Shown in pieces: positions 11,469 to 23,639 of a stretch of 64,000 nucleotides of DNA. The notes below the pieces were generated by a model. It searched no databases, was not told the origin of the DNA, and saw nothing but the letters and a program-made list of their open reading frames with translations. Positions within the stretch are counted from its first letter, which is position 1. Every line of letters starts with the position of its first letter. This stretch comes from Strigamia acuminata. Its lineage: Eukaryota; Arthropoda; Chilopoda; Geophilomorpha; Linotaeniidae. A program made the position numbers and the translations under genes. The DNA lies in assembly GCA_949358305.1 (NCBI GenBank), contig OX442314.1, positions 44,462,581 to 44,526,580 of the forward strand, given 5' to 3'.

Positions 11469-13111
11469 CTCCCCCCGCGCCGATCTCACTTTGAACCTCC
11501 AAATGGACCAAACGCTGAATCGGACGCCTCAACTTAGCCCCACCCGAAGTGACAAGCTCACATGATCGGACTTTGCCATCTCTTCCAACGCGCACTTCAG
11601 TGATACGGCCCATCTTCCACTGGAGCCGGGGTCGGCCTTGTTCTTCAACTAACACGACATCGCCTACTTTCAATTCGAGGAGTCCTGACCTTCCAGACTG
11701 TGTTTTCAAGTCTGTTAGGTATTCTTTTTGCCAACGACTCCAAAAAGAAAGCAGGGTTTTTTGACGATGACGCCATTGTCGGATAAAGGCTGCTTGTGTC
11801 GGCTCGATTTGGTTGATGTAACTAGGGTCCGGCAGGAATGTAACTCTTTCTCCCGTCAAGAAATGGGCAGGAGTTAAGCTCTCAGGTTCATCGGGCTTCT
11901 CATAAACGTAGGTTAGCGGATGATGATTCAACACAGCTTCCACTTGGGTGAGGAGAGTGTTCAATTGAAAAAAGTTTAATGATGCAGTCCCAATAATTTT
12001 CTTCAAGCAGGATTTGACTGTCTTCACCATCCTTTCCCAAAATCCCCCCCACCACGGGCTATGTTCAACTATAAACTTCCAATTGATCCCCTTGTTGCAT
12101 AGGTAATTCTTGAACGACTCATCCTTGGTATTGTTCAATAATGCAGCCAATTCTTTGTTGGTACGGCGAAAAGTTGTCCCGTTGTCGCTATATAACGTCT
12201 TTGGTAGTCCACGGCGACTCACAAATCGTTCGAACGCGTCGACAAAATCAGGCGTGTTGAGTGAGGGCACCAATTCGAGATGCACCGCTCGGATGTTAGC
12301 ACAAGTAAACAGTGCAATATATGCCTTTGTTTTGCGCCCTCTAATGTACAGGGGTCCCGCGAAGTCGACTCCTGTGACCGCAAATGGCTCGCAACGGGTG
12401 ATTCTGTCAAATGGCAGCAATCCGGGTGATTCTTGCATCAATTTTCCCTGCACCTTCTTGCACGTGACACATCGACTTAACGTTGACTTTAAGGCTCTCC
12501 TTGCGGCTGGTGTCCAGTACGACTCTCTAAATTGGGCGAGCGTTGCTGTCAAGCCGCAGTGGAGAACCTGTGAATGAGAATGCGAAAATATTAATTTGGT
12601 CAATTCGCATTTTTGGGGTAACACGATAGGTTGCGTTGCTGTTTGTTCATCTTTAGAGGTTTGTAGTCTGGTCCTCAGTCTCATCATTCCATTTGCATCG
12701 ATGAACGGGTTAAGCAGCTTTAATTTGGATGCTGCCATCAATGGTTTCCCCTCGGTCAGTTGCTTCATTTCTGCGGCGTAGTGTTGCCGTTGTGAAGCGA
12801 TGATCAATTTTTGCTTTGCCGTCACGAGTTCCTCTGCATTCAAAACCCCTTGTTGACGGTGTCCGCTGTCGGCTTTTTGTTTTGAGTTGTGTGCGAAACG
12901 ATAGCACCAGGCCCACACTCGACACGTGCGTAAGTACGACCTAGATATTGGAAATGCAATGTTTTGATTATTTTTTTGTTGAACTGCATTCGCGTGGGTT
13001 TCTCCGCTTGGCTCCTCGTGTTCGTCAGCCTCGCTGTCCAATTCGTCTGGGTCTATGGTTAATTCCATCTTATTATTTGGCCAGTTCTCTTGTTCTTCAC
13101 TTAGCCATTTT
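11464..13111 (-). pseudogene. BEL-1 integrase region (3' part of pol)
   Basis: Encodes the C-terminal part of the BEL/Pao polyprotein, open from the transposon insertion to the stop at 11464. An HHCC zinc module (HSHSQVLHCG ... CVTCKK) is followed by the three catalytic acidic positions of integrase: TGVDFAGP, YSDNGTTF and WWGGFWERM. A basic tail domain typical of BEL elements ends the protein. The reading frame resumes just beyond the DNA transposon, so this was once continuous with the RNase H part at 14268-14932. It has no start of its own and is probably not expressed as a functional enzyme. Confidence 0.9.
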
Positions 13112-14267
13112 CACTGGAAAAAAAATCAGATTTACTCACTTGTAAAGAATTGTAAATATATAGGTAGATGGATTTTACAAGTTTGTAAATTAGATTTACA
13201 AACAATTGAAAATAAGTCTTTTCCAAACATATTTACAATCCGGAAAGAGACCATTTCCGTGACTTTTTTTACAATAATTTTACAAACATTTTCAATTGTG
13301 AAAATTTGAAATTTCACAATATATTTCCTATAAATTTCCAATAAAAAAGTCTACTACCTTCCATTTTAAAAAACTTAAATACACAAACTCAATTTTTTTT
13401 TTTTAAGCTGTTTGACTTTTTTTTCAAACATCATTCAACAATTAATTTTCATTGATTAGATCACAATTTGCATGTTTTATTGACAGTTTTATTTAAATTT
13501 ATTTATTCTTTTAGTTTTCTTTTTTCTTACCTTGACCTCTGCTGGAATTGAACCTGGGACCCTTTGTTCTAAAGACCACTGCTTTATCCACTAGGCTAGC
13601 ATGACTTGTGCTAATTAAATGTGTAATTTCCCATAAGTTATATAGCTAATTCTTTGTTAAATGGTTTTGAATTCTCTAACAGTCAATTTGGTATTGATTG
13701 TTTGAGATATATTATATTTTAAGTGTTTGAGTCGGTTGTTTGTTTCATTAACGACGGTACGTTTCATCGACGAGACACGTATTTTTCCGTCCCTGCGCCC
13801 TGATTGGTCGTTTCCATATTGTGCCCACACGTTCGAAATTGATTCGTTTTAGGCATTATTTTCTGTTCAGAGTTCAAACTTGATACAATTTTCATGTTCC
13901 TGACTTCATTTTACCTTGTGTCTGTTACATTTCATGTGTTTAAATGTTACCTTTAAAATTCATGCATTTTCTTGCCTTTACATTATTTTTACAATCATTG
14001 TGAAATGACATTTTTATTTCATACATTTACAACACATTTCCAACTTAAAGAAAACTGATTGGAAACATAACACTTTGAACAAAAGATTTACAACTTATTG
14101 GAAATATTAGTTTTCATCTCTAGAATTTACTACACATTTCCAGAAGTTTGGAAATATGTAATCATTTCCAACATATTTCCAACAAATTTCCTCATCGTAG
14201 TAAATTCAACTTTTCCATATAAATTTTCAACTTGAAAATGTTTGGAAATTTGCTTTTTTTTCCAGTG
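13112..14267. mobile_element. CMC/EnSpm-like non-autonomous DNA transposon in BEL-1
   Basis: A 1156-bp insertion with terminal inverted repeats CACTGGAAAAAAAA at both ends, flanked by a 3-bp TTT duplication (13109-13111 and 14268-14270). Removing it joins the BEL-1 pol frame. CACTG-type ends with a 3-bp duplication fit the CMC/EnSpm superfamily. Many subterminal copies of TTTACAA and TTTCCAA-type words occur at both ends, as is usual for transposase binding in that group. No transposase ORF is present. Confidence 0.8.
13541..13605 (-). other. tRNA-like segment (pol III A and B boxes)
   Basis: On the minus strand TAGCCTAGTGG matches an A box and, about 30 bases later, GGTTCAATTCC matches a B box. 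Acceptor and T-stem pairing is poor, so this is not a working tRNA. It looks like a tRNA-derived SINE head or a tRNA pseudogene carried inside the DNA transposon. Confidence 0.55.
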
Positions 14268-17200
14268 TTTGGTCCTTTCCACCACAATTCGTCATTTGTT
14301 AGTTCCGCTGCATCAATGCCTCTTGTCAGTCGGTCGGCTGGATTTTCCGGGCCCGCGACGTGTTTCCATGCTTTTACGTGTGACTTTTCTCTAATTTCGA
14401 TTGTCCGGTTGTTTATAAACGTTGGTGGCCGCTTGGATGTGTTTGTTATCCAATGCAGGCAAATCTGACTGTCGGTCCAGTAATGGTATCGGTTACAGTC
14501 CATCACCTCCTTCAATTGGTCTCTGAGGCGTACTGCAAGAAGGGCACCCATTAATTCTAGTTTGGGCAGCGTCAACTGTTTCACCGGGGCTACTCTAGAT
14601 TTAGAAAATAGAAAATTTGTCATGATTAGATTTTCTTCTTTTCGGCGCACGTAAGCCACCGCTCCGTAAGCTTTCGGGCTGGCATCGCAAAATATGTGGA
14701 TTTCATTTTCTTGACGTGGTTTGAACCCAATCCATCTTGGCAGTTGTATTTCTCTCAATTTGGGGACTTGATTCGCCCATTTTTTCCAAGTTTCTTGCAT
14801 TTCTTCATTTAATTTCTCGTCCCACTTCAGGTTTCTTAGCCACAAGGTTTGGAAAAAAATCTTTGCCGTAATGGTAAATGGACTTGCGAATCCCAATGGA
14901 TCGAAAATTTGTGCAGTCATGCGGATGACTTCTCATTTAGTGATTTGGTTGGTTTTGACGTCGTCTGTAGCTTCAACAGCGAGGCCTATTTGGTCTGTGT
15001 TTGGACTCCATCGCAATCCAAAAACTTTGGTTTCGTCATCGTTCATCAGATCGCAGTCGGATGGGACTTCTTGTCGCATTATTGCTCGCAATTTGGTCGA
15101 ATTTGTCTGCCATTTTACGAACTCCATTCCCGCTGCGGCCATGATGATGCGCGCTTGTCGAAAAATTTCTTCCGCCTTTTTCTCATTGTCCAGTGAGGAA
15201 ATCAAATCGTCCATATAGAGAAACTGATGTATAAATTCGACAGCTTGTGGAAATTCGTTCTTAAACTTCTCCAGGTGGTGCTTTATGGTCGCACTCAGCA
15301 GGAATGGGCTGGGGGCAGCGCCAAACAGCACTCGAGTTTGTCTCAAAATCCTGATTATTGCTCGTCCAATTCCGTCCCACATCTCATCGATCCAAAAAAA
15401 ACGAGTTGCATTGCGATCCCTCATGGCAATCTCTATTTGATGAAATGCTTTCTTGATATCGGCTATTAATGCAAACTCATGAGTTCGAAACTTCAGCAAA
15501 ATAAAAATCAAAGATGGGAGTAAATTGGCTCCCTTTGATAAACAGTCATTTAGAGACAATTGGCCCTTTTTATGTGAAGAAGCGTCGAATACTATTCGCA
15601 ATTTGGTCGTCACTCGCTCTTCCTTGACCACAGGCCTATGTGGCATGTAGTAGACTGGACCAGGAGCTTCGCCCTTTGGCACCTCTTCAACAATGTTTTG
15701 CTCGATCTGCTCATCAATGACTTTTTTATATTCGAGATATAAATTGGGCTGCTTACGGAAACGTCGCACCAGGTTGAGAAATCTCTGCTCGGCGATTTGA
15801 TAATTGTCAGCAAGCTCCTCCGGATTCACGGTCCACGGCAGCTGGACGGAATAATGGCTCCCTGTCCAGTTGATGGTTTGGTTAAATTTTTTGACTATTT
15901 CCTCATCTCCCGTGGCGGTCATGGATTCATGCTGCACCCCAATCGATTCGAGCTCCCAAAAATTTCGTAACAGGTCATCTGTGGAAGGGACAATGGTTAT
16001 TTTGTTGGCCTGTGTCGGCGACGCGACGAGTTGCGTCCCCTGCGTCGTTTGTCCGTGCAATGTCCATCCCAAAATCGTGTTTACAGCAGCCAAATATTCC
16101 TCTATAAATTTGGATTGACCCGTGGTAATTTTGTTGTAATGATCCACGCCAAGCAGAATGTCTACTTCGCTCGAATGCAAGGCGGCCTGTCTGCAGTTCA
16201 CTTGGATTCCCAAGTCTTTTAATTTGCTGCTTAACTGGGTGGTCGGAACTTCAGTTGGAGTGGTCGTGCATTGTGGCGTTTCAATTGCGTCGATTAATAT
16301 GGCTGGAGATGTTCCATTGATCGGTTGTATCTTCACCTGGACTCGGTTTCTCACTTCCATCTTGGGATGCTGACCAAAAGTGGCGAGGTTTATTTTTTCC
16401 GTGCCCAATTTCTTCAATTTCAATTTCTGGGCCACGTCGGCGCGAATAAATGTGCGTTGCGCTCCGCCGTCTATGTAGCAGACACCCTTGGTTTGCAGCT
16501 TCTCTCCGCTCAAATTCGCCATTTGGATCATCAAAAATTCGACAGCTGGTCGGTTTACGCTGACAACTGCATTTTGTTTCATTTCAGTCACCTCAATTTG
16601 TCTGTCGGAATTCGATTCGTTGTTTGCTGTCGATTTCGGCTTGGTGCACAAATACGTGTGGTGCTGTCCCTCGCATCGAAAGCACTTCATTGACGTGCGG
16701 CATTCCTTGGTCGGGTGCGGTGTTCGTCCGAGACACCGAAAACAAACGTTTTTTGTTTTTAGTTTTGCCATTCGTTCCTCGGCGTTGAGTGGACAGACTT
16801 TTCGATCATGGCTCTTCGAGTCGCAAAATTGGCAGGTCTTGACTGCAATCGACATCATCGACGCGGAGCTTTCTTGAACTCTTTTGTCTTTCTTGTCGAA
16901 TCGCCTTTTTTCCTTCTTGAAGCTCGGGGCGTCGGGAGTTGCGTTCGACTTTTGATGTGATGCAGTCTGTTTTGATTGGCTCGCCATCATTTCGTATTGC
17001 GCTTCTTTTGTCACGAAATCGTGCAGCCACTTCATGAGGCGGGGAACCGATCGTTCTGCAGCGTTCTCTCGATCATACTCTCGCATCAGCGTGCGTGGGA
17101 TTGCTGTGGCCAGTGTGGGAAACAGCGTCCTTTGATACTCTTCGAGGCCCACGTCGATGTTGCTCAAATTCTCGATGTTTATCTCGACGTGACGGTGCAA

Positions 17201-17893
17201 ACGCTGCAGTCCAGCATGATCCTTTTCGTCTTTTACTGCAGGTAAAACGGATAAATTATTTATAAATCGATTTTCAAGCAAACGTTTATCGCCATATTTC
17301 TTTTTTAGGCGATCAACTGCGACCAGGTAATTTGGTACAGTAATTTCTAACGCTTTGATGTCATTCAAAGCGTCCCCGTGCAGATACGTGCGCAGGTGAA
17401 GCAATTTATTTATATTGTCCAACTGTGTATCGTCTCCATACTGCACGCTAAATGTTCTCCAGAACCCACTCCAATCCTCTGGCCGCCTACCGTCAAATTT
17501 TGGCACTTCCAACGGTTTTCGTTTTATAAAATTGTTAATTGTTGGATTCAATGGTAGCGGTAAATTTTGAGGCACAGCGGGCTGAACTGGATAATTCCGA
17601 GCAGTGTACGTCATAATGGCGGCTCTAGTTGATGCAGCGCGGTCCTCTATGGCGTCGATCGCGTTGCTCACCTCGTCCACCTCAAGGTCACTTTTTGCCA
17701 AGTCCATGGCCAAATCACTGGCTTTTGTAACGCGGAGCATTTTGCCCGCCAGTTGATCTGTCCAGATGCTGAGCTTGTCTTTGGTCACCACCGGCACGCC
17801 AGCAAAGGCAGTTGTAATGGCGGCCATTAATGTCTCTGCAGCCTGGATGGCTGTGGTCAAGGCCCTTCTTTTCAATTCAAATTTCGGAGGCAT
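14268..17893 (-). pseudogene. BEL-1 gag, protease, RT and RNase H region
   Basis: Starts at the ATG at 17891-17893 (MPPKFELKRR), just after the LTR and primer site. In order: a gag-like N-terminus; CCHC-type knuckles (CQFCDSKSHDRKVC near residue 350, CFRCLGR... and CFRCEGQHHTYLC near 403-415); an aspartic protease with the motif YIDGGAQRTF (DGGA instead of the usual D-S/T-G-A) near 473; and reverse transcriptase with YMDD near 893. The frame is stopped by TGA at 14933-14935, where a single change from CGA would explain it, then continues in the same frame through RNase H ([22 protein letters not shown]) until the DNA transposon. The usual BEL/Pao domain set is complete apart from these breaks. 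Confidence 0.9.
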
Positions 17894-17917
17894 TTTTTTA
17901 CTTGCAGTTTGGGGTAC

Positions 17918-17935
17918 TCCCGGGTTTCGGCACAA
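17918..17935 (-). other. BEL-1 primer-binding site, tRNA-Phe type
   Basis: Read on the minus strand, GTGCCGAAACCCGGGA is complementary to the 3' end of cytosolic tRNA-Phe (acceptor arm GCCGAAA, then CCCGGG). The first bases read TT instead of TG, one mismatch against BEL-2. Confidence 0.8.
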
Positions 17936-17938
17936 AAA

Positions 17939-18519
17939 TGTAGATTCCAATCGCTTTTAGTTGGTCTTCTTAAAGTCTCTGGCTTCTTTGTAATTTAAGT
18001 GTATGTTTTTTAAATAAATCTGCAGCTTGCTTCCACCATAAATTTTGTACACTCACTGAGGTTAAACTTTATTGTCTTCAAAAAGATATATACAAAACGC
18101 TCCGATTGGAGCACCACTAATCCGATAATTGGCTTCAGCTGCATTCCTAGAAGGAGAGCTGAAGCCAGGTCATGTGACAATAATCTAACCCTCTTCAAAT
18201 AAAAGGTTAATGACACTAAATGTGAAAGATAAACATGTTAAAATTGAATACAAAATATTAAATTGAGTTTCACAGAATAATAAATGATAGAACATTAAAA
18301 GGAATATATCCAAATCGGAATATATAAATCAAATAAAATGACATTAAAATACTAGAACAATTGGATAAACCATACAACACTAAATGCAAGGTTAACAAAT
18401 ATAAATGAAATATAAATGAACAAATGACACTGAATATTACATCAAAACAAATAAAAATACACAATAAAATCAACACATTAAAGGGAATGTGAACCTGGAG
18501 TAAAACGCCAGTTTTCACA
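17939..18519 (-). repeat. BEL-1 5' LTR
   Basis: Same ends as the other copy (TGTAGATTCC ... GTTTTCACA on the plus strand). The primer site and gag start lie directly inside it on the low-coordinate side. Confidence 0.9.
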
Positions 18520-18559
18520 GAAATTAACCTAATAACTTAGTAATGTAAAGGTGCAAAAA

Positions 18560-19000
18560 TTAAACTTTAGCCACCAGTTTAGCCAGAACTTTGTTAAAGT
18601 CAAAATCTTTATGTATCTGAAGATAAGTTTCTTTGCTGCTATCAACAAGCTTTATCCATTCAGGAACCAGTTCTACAAGTCGTTTAATGTACTTATCAAT
18701 TAGTGCGCACAACAAACTTGTCACAAGACTGTATGCAACATTAGCCACAACTTTCTCAAGCGGCATTGTTCTTTTTTCTACACGTTGAAATACGATCTCA
18801 CTATTCTTGCCATCTCCGGCAATTTTTCCCCGGCATTCTTCGGCTTGCATTGCTAATTGTACATGCAATTTTTTAGCTAATTCCTTCGCCCTAATTTTAT
18901 CGATCAAAGCTTGCGGGATCCCCTTCAACGTCGCATTCGGCTTCTCTTCTGCGACACTTGGCCGAGACAACATCTTGCTCACATTTTCAAAGTCCCCTTT
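18560..19000 (-). pseudogene. Cdt1 C-terminal fragment, copy A
   Basis: The minus-strand frame of about 140 residues includes LKGIPQALIDKIRAKE, which closely resembles the conserved linker of the replication-licensing factor Cdt1, and a C-terminal winged-helix part (LVELVPEWIKLVDSSKET). Cdt1 loads the MCM helicase at origins. Compared with copy C at 59 kb the sequence between these parts is read in another frame, consistent with two compensating indels. The 5' half of the gene is missing, the cut falling near FENVSKM. No intron is visible in the fragment. Likely a pseudogene, although the frame is open to its stop. Confidence 0.75.
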
Positions 19001-19569
19001 TGATAGATTACTCGATAGTATAGATTACTCTATACTGTGGCCCGCGTATATGTAAGGTCGTTGCACAGATTATATAATAACATTATAATCTAAGATGGCG
19101 GCGTGCAGGTTTGGAGGGGTCCCAATCCCCATCGTTTTTGTTGATGCAGTCTTTAAAACGACCATAGGATTCGGAATTAAAATAGCCATCGTGTTAAATA
19201 CGATGAAATGAGTGTCCCTTCCCATCTCAACCGAGACACCGCCAATCATAGATGTAACGGCCTCCGAGTTGGATTGTAGTGAATATGTTCGTCCTCCAGA
19301 CGTTAAGTTATCACATCTCTTTTATTGGGAGGTAGAGCACTATTTTCCAACAATGAATATGAACGCCACCCAGACCTCACAGAAGAACCCCACAGGGGTG
19401 ATGGATCCGAGTCTACTCGCCAGTGCCATAAGAATCATGAAATTCCTCTTCAACCCTGCACGCGTGCAGCGTTGAAGATGCCGAGTCTTTTGATGTTCTC
19501 GAACATATTTGGAACCTATTAATGGACAAAGTTATTTCCGAGGGGAACAAGGATGGGGATAACCTCCCT
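19001..19569. other. Unassigned intergenic
   Basis: Contains two short open frames without motifs and a short inverted word around ACTCGATAGTATAGATTACTCTATACTG (two partial halves). No gene recognised. Confidence 0.35.
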
Positions 19570-19990
19570 GTATGTGACAGGTCGGTTGCTGGTGTAACCA
19601 GCACGTGGATTAGACTGAGAAACTCCCACTCCTAGACAATAGATATAAGACCAACAACCCAACAAACCAAGAGTCCCAAGTCTGTTATATACCGTACGTG
19701 AGTATGTGTCCCACCCCAGAGAAACTAGTCCCCGAGCTGCCATGAGCTGCATCCACCTCTTTTGCTCTATCAAAAATGATTAATATTTCTCAGTCTGCTG
19801 ATTGATCTACTGCTAGTGTTTTCATTTTTTTTATTTCTGTCTTTCACTTTTTTAAATTTTAAACTTCACTTTTTTATTATTGTTTTTGTTCCGAGTCTGT
19901 TACGCTCAGACTCGGTGAATTGTTCTTAACTCATGTATTTCAATAGTCAATTTTATTTTCGGCCAGTTTAGGCAAGGTTGAACCCCGTCA
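19570..19990 (+). repeat. Repeats F and R1 in tandem, copy 2
   Basis: Repeat F words (GACAGGTCGGTTGCTGGTG, CCTAGACAATAGATATAAG, CCCACCCCAGAGAAACTAGTCCC) run into R1 words (CCGAGTCTGTTACGCTCAG, CAATAGTCAATTTTATTTTCGGCC). The same order occurs at 22670-22935 and 59780-60020, so F plus R1 is one unit. Confidence 0.6.
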
Positions 19991-21534
19991 ACCCCGTGTT
20001 GCTAAATCCTCTAAGTGGAGAATAGACACTCTTTTTGCTATACTCACTACATTCACCACGCTGTCACACCTCACACCTCTGCTACGCTTGCATTGTTTTG
20101 AGCGGTGATTTGTGAGACTCAACAAGATTCAACCTAGATGTGTTTGAATAATCATTTAAACACATCATTCCACCGTACCTCATCGACGAAATGCCACGGA
20201 CTCAACACCCGCCGCCCCGGAAGACCGATCCTGCTCCCGAGCCGACGGAATTGTACGAGAGGAAGAAGACACAAAGATTAGATCCAGCTGCGGCGAGGCG
20301 CCGGTTGTATTGGATCATCTGCAATGAATTTCCCGCTTCAACTCGTGGTTCAACTCCACGTTTCTCCAAACCGGCCTAGCTCCCTAGCTGCCCTTCGATT
20401 CTGGTTCCTTAGCCGAAATAACCCGCGAAATCATAAGATTTCGCACTTATCTGTTTTCACGCATCCCGCGGCGATCCGTTACAGCCATTTTTTGCGCGCA
20501 AACAACGCTTGTTGTTTCCCGCGTGTTTCACTTAATTCTTTGTTTAAATTGTAATCTTAGTGTTTTCTTTGTTTAATATTAATAACACTAATTCACTTGA
20601 AACTCAATTTGTACGGTCAACGAGCTTAGCGATCCTTGGGATAACGCAATGGACATGATGCTCAGCAAACATCATGATGTGGCCCAGTCCATGGACAACT
20701 CCTAAATACAGTAGAAAGCGACCATATGTCGCTTTAATGGAAATGCAAAAATCGAGTTGTTGATGCACATAGTCATGCACCTGTAGATTTTCCAGAACGA
20801 GAAGATAAAGATGACAGCCCATTAGATGATAAAACATGTTAACGGGCGTATAATAATAATGATAATATTGCATGATGATATAATATTGCATAATGATAAT
20901 ATTGCATTAAAAGTAGCCTGTACTAAAAGTAATGGTTTTGTATTTACCTTTGAAACTTTTTTCTTTCTTTTCAGACGCAGTTTTGGCAGACCGTAGGATA
21001 TCGTCTTCGCAACCTCGCGTGTGATGGATTAGAAGGAGTCGCTACTAAGATGAAGTCACCCGACGAGTGGCACCACTTGCAATAGCATCATTCAAATTAG
21101 GACACCTGTGCTCCGGACCTTTGTGTAGGCTTAGCCCTACCAGCGTAGCGATCCTTGTCGTTTTAATTTGTGTTTAATAATTATTTGTGTTTTTAAATTA
21201 ATTACTTATATTTGTTAATTGTGTAGAAACAATGCAGCTAAATTTCATCAAACCAGAATTCTGCAAGATTGTAATATTCAAAATTACATTACCAGATTTT
21301 GTAAATATTTGAACCAATATTTTTATTGGCGGTGATTGGAAGCAGCAATATAAATGTCTTTACCAAAAAACGTAGTTTTTTATAAGTTATTTACTTGTTT
21401 ATAAACCTTTTTTTTTATTTTATAGGTTACAAGAGAGCAAGAATTTTGAGAATTTATATTTATACGCACCCATAAGGGACGACCAACGTAAAGCCCACGG
21501 GAAATTTATCAATTCGAATATAATCTTATTTTAC
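19991..21534. other. Unassigned region with exon-like scraps
   Basis: A 62-codon frame at 20191-20379 (basic, proline-rich) has no recognisable domain. At about 20975-21085 a CTTTTCAG acceptor-like site is followed by 36 open codons ending in TAG. Near 20850-20905 there is a short AT-rich tandem repeat of the type ATAATATTGCAT. None of these can be assigned to a gene. Confidence 0.35.
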
Positions 21535-22310
21535 TCCTAGACACCCTTTAACCGATCTATTTTAGGACTAAGACAGTTTAACTGCATTGGAACTGTGTAT
21601 TAAATACACACATCTCTGCATTTTAACACAAGCAACTGCTGGGTTTCTTAGTGATATGTAAATGGTGCACCTGAAACAGCACATCAAGAACTCATTATTC
21701 CTTCCCAATGAAAAGCCCTCAATAAGCATCCAACAGCTAAAGCCAACCAAAAAGAACAAATCACTTGAATACGTAATAAAAACAGAATTGGCAGCAATTC
21801 TCATTAATGTATCCGTTTCGAAGACAAACCTGTTCTTCCATCCAGTACGTAGGGGCCAAGAAGACGCGTGTGAAAATTGCACCGAGATCGAGTTTGCCTT
21901 CAGTGATCTGAATGACTACTCGCGAACGATCTACGTGCCCGACTGTCCAGAAAAAGCCCTGGACTCCGTTCATCTGCTCAGAGTTGATCATCCGTGTGCG
22001 CTGCCCTTGGCGCATGTACACCCGGATGTTTTGACCAACCTGTCCCATCCTTATTCTGTTTTTTTATATAACTTATTTGTATTAATTTCATATTATTGTT
22101 TAATTGTGCCATTATTTTTTTTGTTTTTATTTCATGTATCATTTGCAATAGTTTTGGTTATTTTTCGGCCAGTCTGGGCAAAGTGATTGCCGTCACCCAA
22201 ATGTTATTACACCTTGGTGCTATTGTCTTCGGACAAAGTCAGCTCCACACTGTCGTGTTTGCCTGTAAACACATTGGATGGTGTGCGTGGCCCCTATGTC
22301 CCTTCCTCGT
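21535..22310 (+). repeat. SF3 helicase-derived repeat, copy 2 (degraded)
   Basis: Begins with CTCCTAGACACCCTTTAACC, as at 2347, and shares the whole stretch from AGTGATCTGAATGACTACTCG to CAAAGTCAGCTCC with copy 1. A different sequence replaces the Walker A part. The longest frame (about 174 codons) joins unrelated pieces and is not a gene. Confidence 0.55.
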
Positions 22311-22659
22311 TGGGAATGGCAGCAATAGCATTCTTAAACACCGTAGTAAGATCTGGACCCTATTTGTCCCTCTCCCGCTAAACTAGCCAATTTCTTAAGC
22401 TTCTTAAACTCTTACGGTTAATCTTATAATTCTATTTATTCATTAAAAATTTGTTAATTTTTTTAATGCTGAAGACAGTAAGTGTCCTCGAAATTTTTTT
22501 CTATACAATATATATCTATCAATTTCCTTTTAGCTTTTCTATCTCGTTTTCATATAAAGCGTACACATTGCTGACTGCATCATCATGACCGTTTGAAGTG
22601 TGGTGTGAATCGGTTTTACGGAGACGTTTCGCAACAAGTCTGTTATTTACATGAGTACG
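22311..22659. other. Unassigned AT-rich stretch
   Basis: No repeat match or coding pattern was noticed. Confidence 0.35.
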
Positions 22660-23420
22660 GTAAAATCTTTGCTCTCCACTAGTCCCACCCCAGGGAAACT
22701 AGTCCCTGAGCTGCCCTAAGCTTCATCCACCACTTTTGCTCTATCAAAAATGATTAATCTTTCTCGGTCTGCTGATTGATCTACTGCTAGTGTTTTCCTT
22801 TTTTTAAATTTTAAACGTCACTTTTTTATTATTGTTTTTGTCCCGAGTCTGTTACGCTCAGACTCAGTGAATTGTTCTTAACTCATGTATTTCAATAGTC
22901 AATTTTATTTTAGACCAGTCTAGGCAAGGTTGAATCTGTTACAACATAGCGGCCACAGAGAAATATTCCAAATTTGATGGGCAATGCTAAGTAGGAGTTG
23001 TAAAGGGAAATTGAATTAATATTGAATACTAAGAAGTTATAAGAACAGTAGTTTTTATCTGTAAGCAAGTAAGCATGTGCATTTATGATCAAGTGTTGTG
23101 TTGTGCTACACGAGTTCTACTGTGCTACAAGTGCTGTGTTGTGTTTCAAGTACTGTTCTACTACAGCGGATATTAGTTGCAAATACATCAAAAGGTAGGA
23201 TGATGTTTGGTCTAGTGTAAAACGTGTTGCTACGATAGGACAAGACGTCGATAAAACGACACGTCGCTAAGATATAGCAAGAGTATTAGGAATTAAAATA
23301 ACATGTCGATAAAGCAACCACAAATTAACGATTTGTTGCTAAAATGGGCATCGATAAACTGGACATTACCGGCAAGATTGACCCCTGTCACCCCGTGTTG
23401 CTAAATCCTGTAAATGGTTG
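22660..23420 (+). repeat. Repeat F/R1 copy 3 plus the G-segment (block A)
   Basis: 22680-22935 repeats the F/R1 unit. 22990-23280 (TTGAATTAATATTGAATACT, GTGCTACAAGTGCTGTGTTG, CAAAAGGTAGGATGATG, CGTCGATAAAACGACACG) matches 60030-60285 almost base for base. It is part of the large A/C duplication. Non-coding. Confidence 0.65.
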
Positions 23421-23639
23421 GTGATGTCGTCTTCGGATTACTTAGCAATTACTGTTGTATTCACCCAGTTCTGTGTATCCCCATTGGGGATGACCACTAT
23501 GTTCCTGGTTTTCAGAGGGGGGAGATGTGACCACTTGGCCACCCAAGGGTAAAATGCGCCACACCCAATGGCCCAATGACCCAATACAGGACAGAGGGAG
23601 CTGAGTGGTGCAGGGAGAGAGAAGAGTGGTTTAGCATTC

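Larger units (their letters stand above)
10858..18519 (-). mobile_element. BEL/Pao LTR retrotransposon BEL-1, defective
   Basis: The element lies on the minus strand between LTRs at 17939-18519 (5') and 10858-11468 (3'). Gag-protease-RT, RNase H and integrase are in the BEL/Pao order. It is disabled by an in-frame stop at 14933-14935 and by a DNA transposon at 13112-14267. The LTRs differ by an indel of about 30 bp and scattered changes, so it is older than BEL-2. I see no target-site duplication: the flanks are CCAAC on the left and GAAAT on the right, suggesting later rearrangement or recombination between copies. Confidence 0.9.

Noticed and set aside
14849-17245. Several 80-130-codon plus-strand frames over BEL-1
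   Set aside because: They are antisense shadows of the BEL-1 gag-pol frame.
20335-20365. Possible tRNA T-arm (CGTGGTTCAACTCCACG)
   Set aside because: The 5-bp stem and 7-base loop are perfect, but no A box, acceptor stem or anticodon arm can be placed around it.
21662-22186. 174-codon frame
   Set aside because: It joins unrelated repeat pieces and is broken in the other copies of the same repeat; not a gene.
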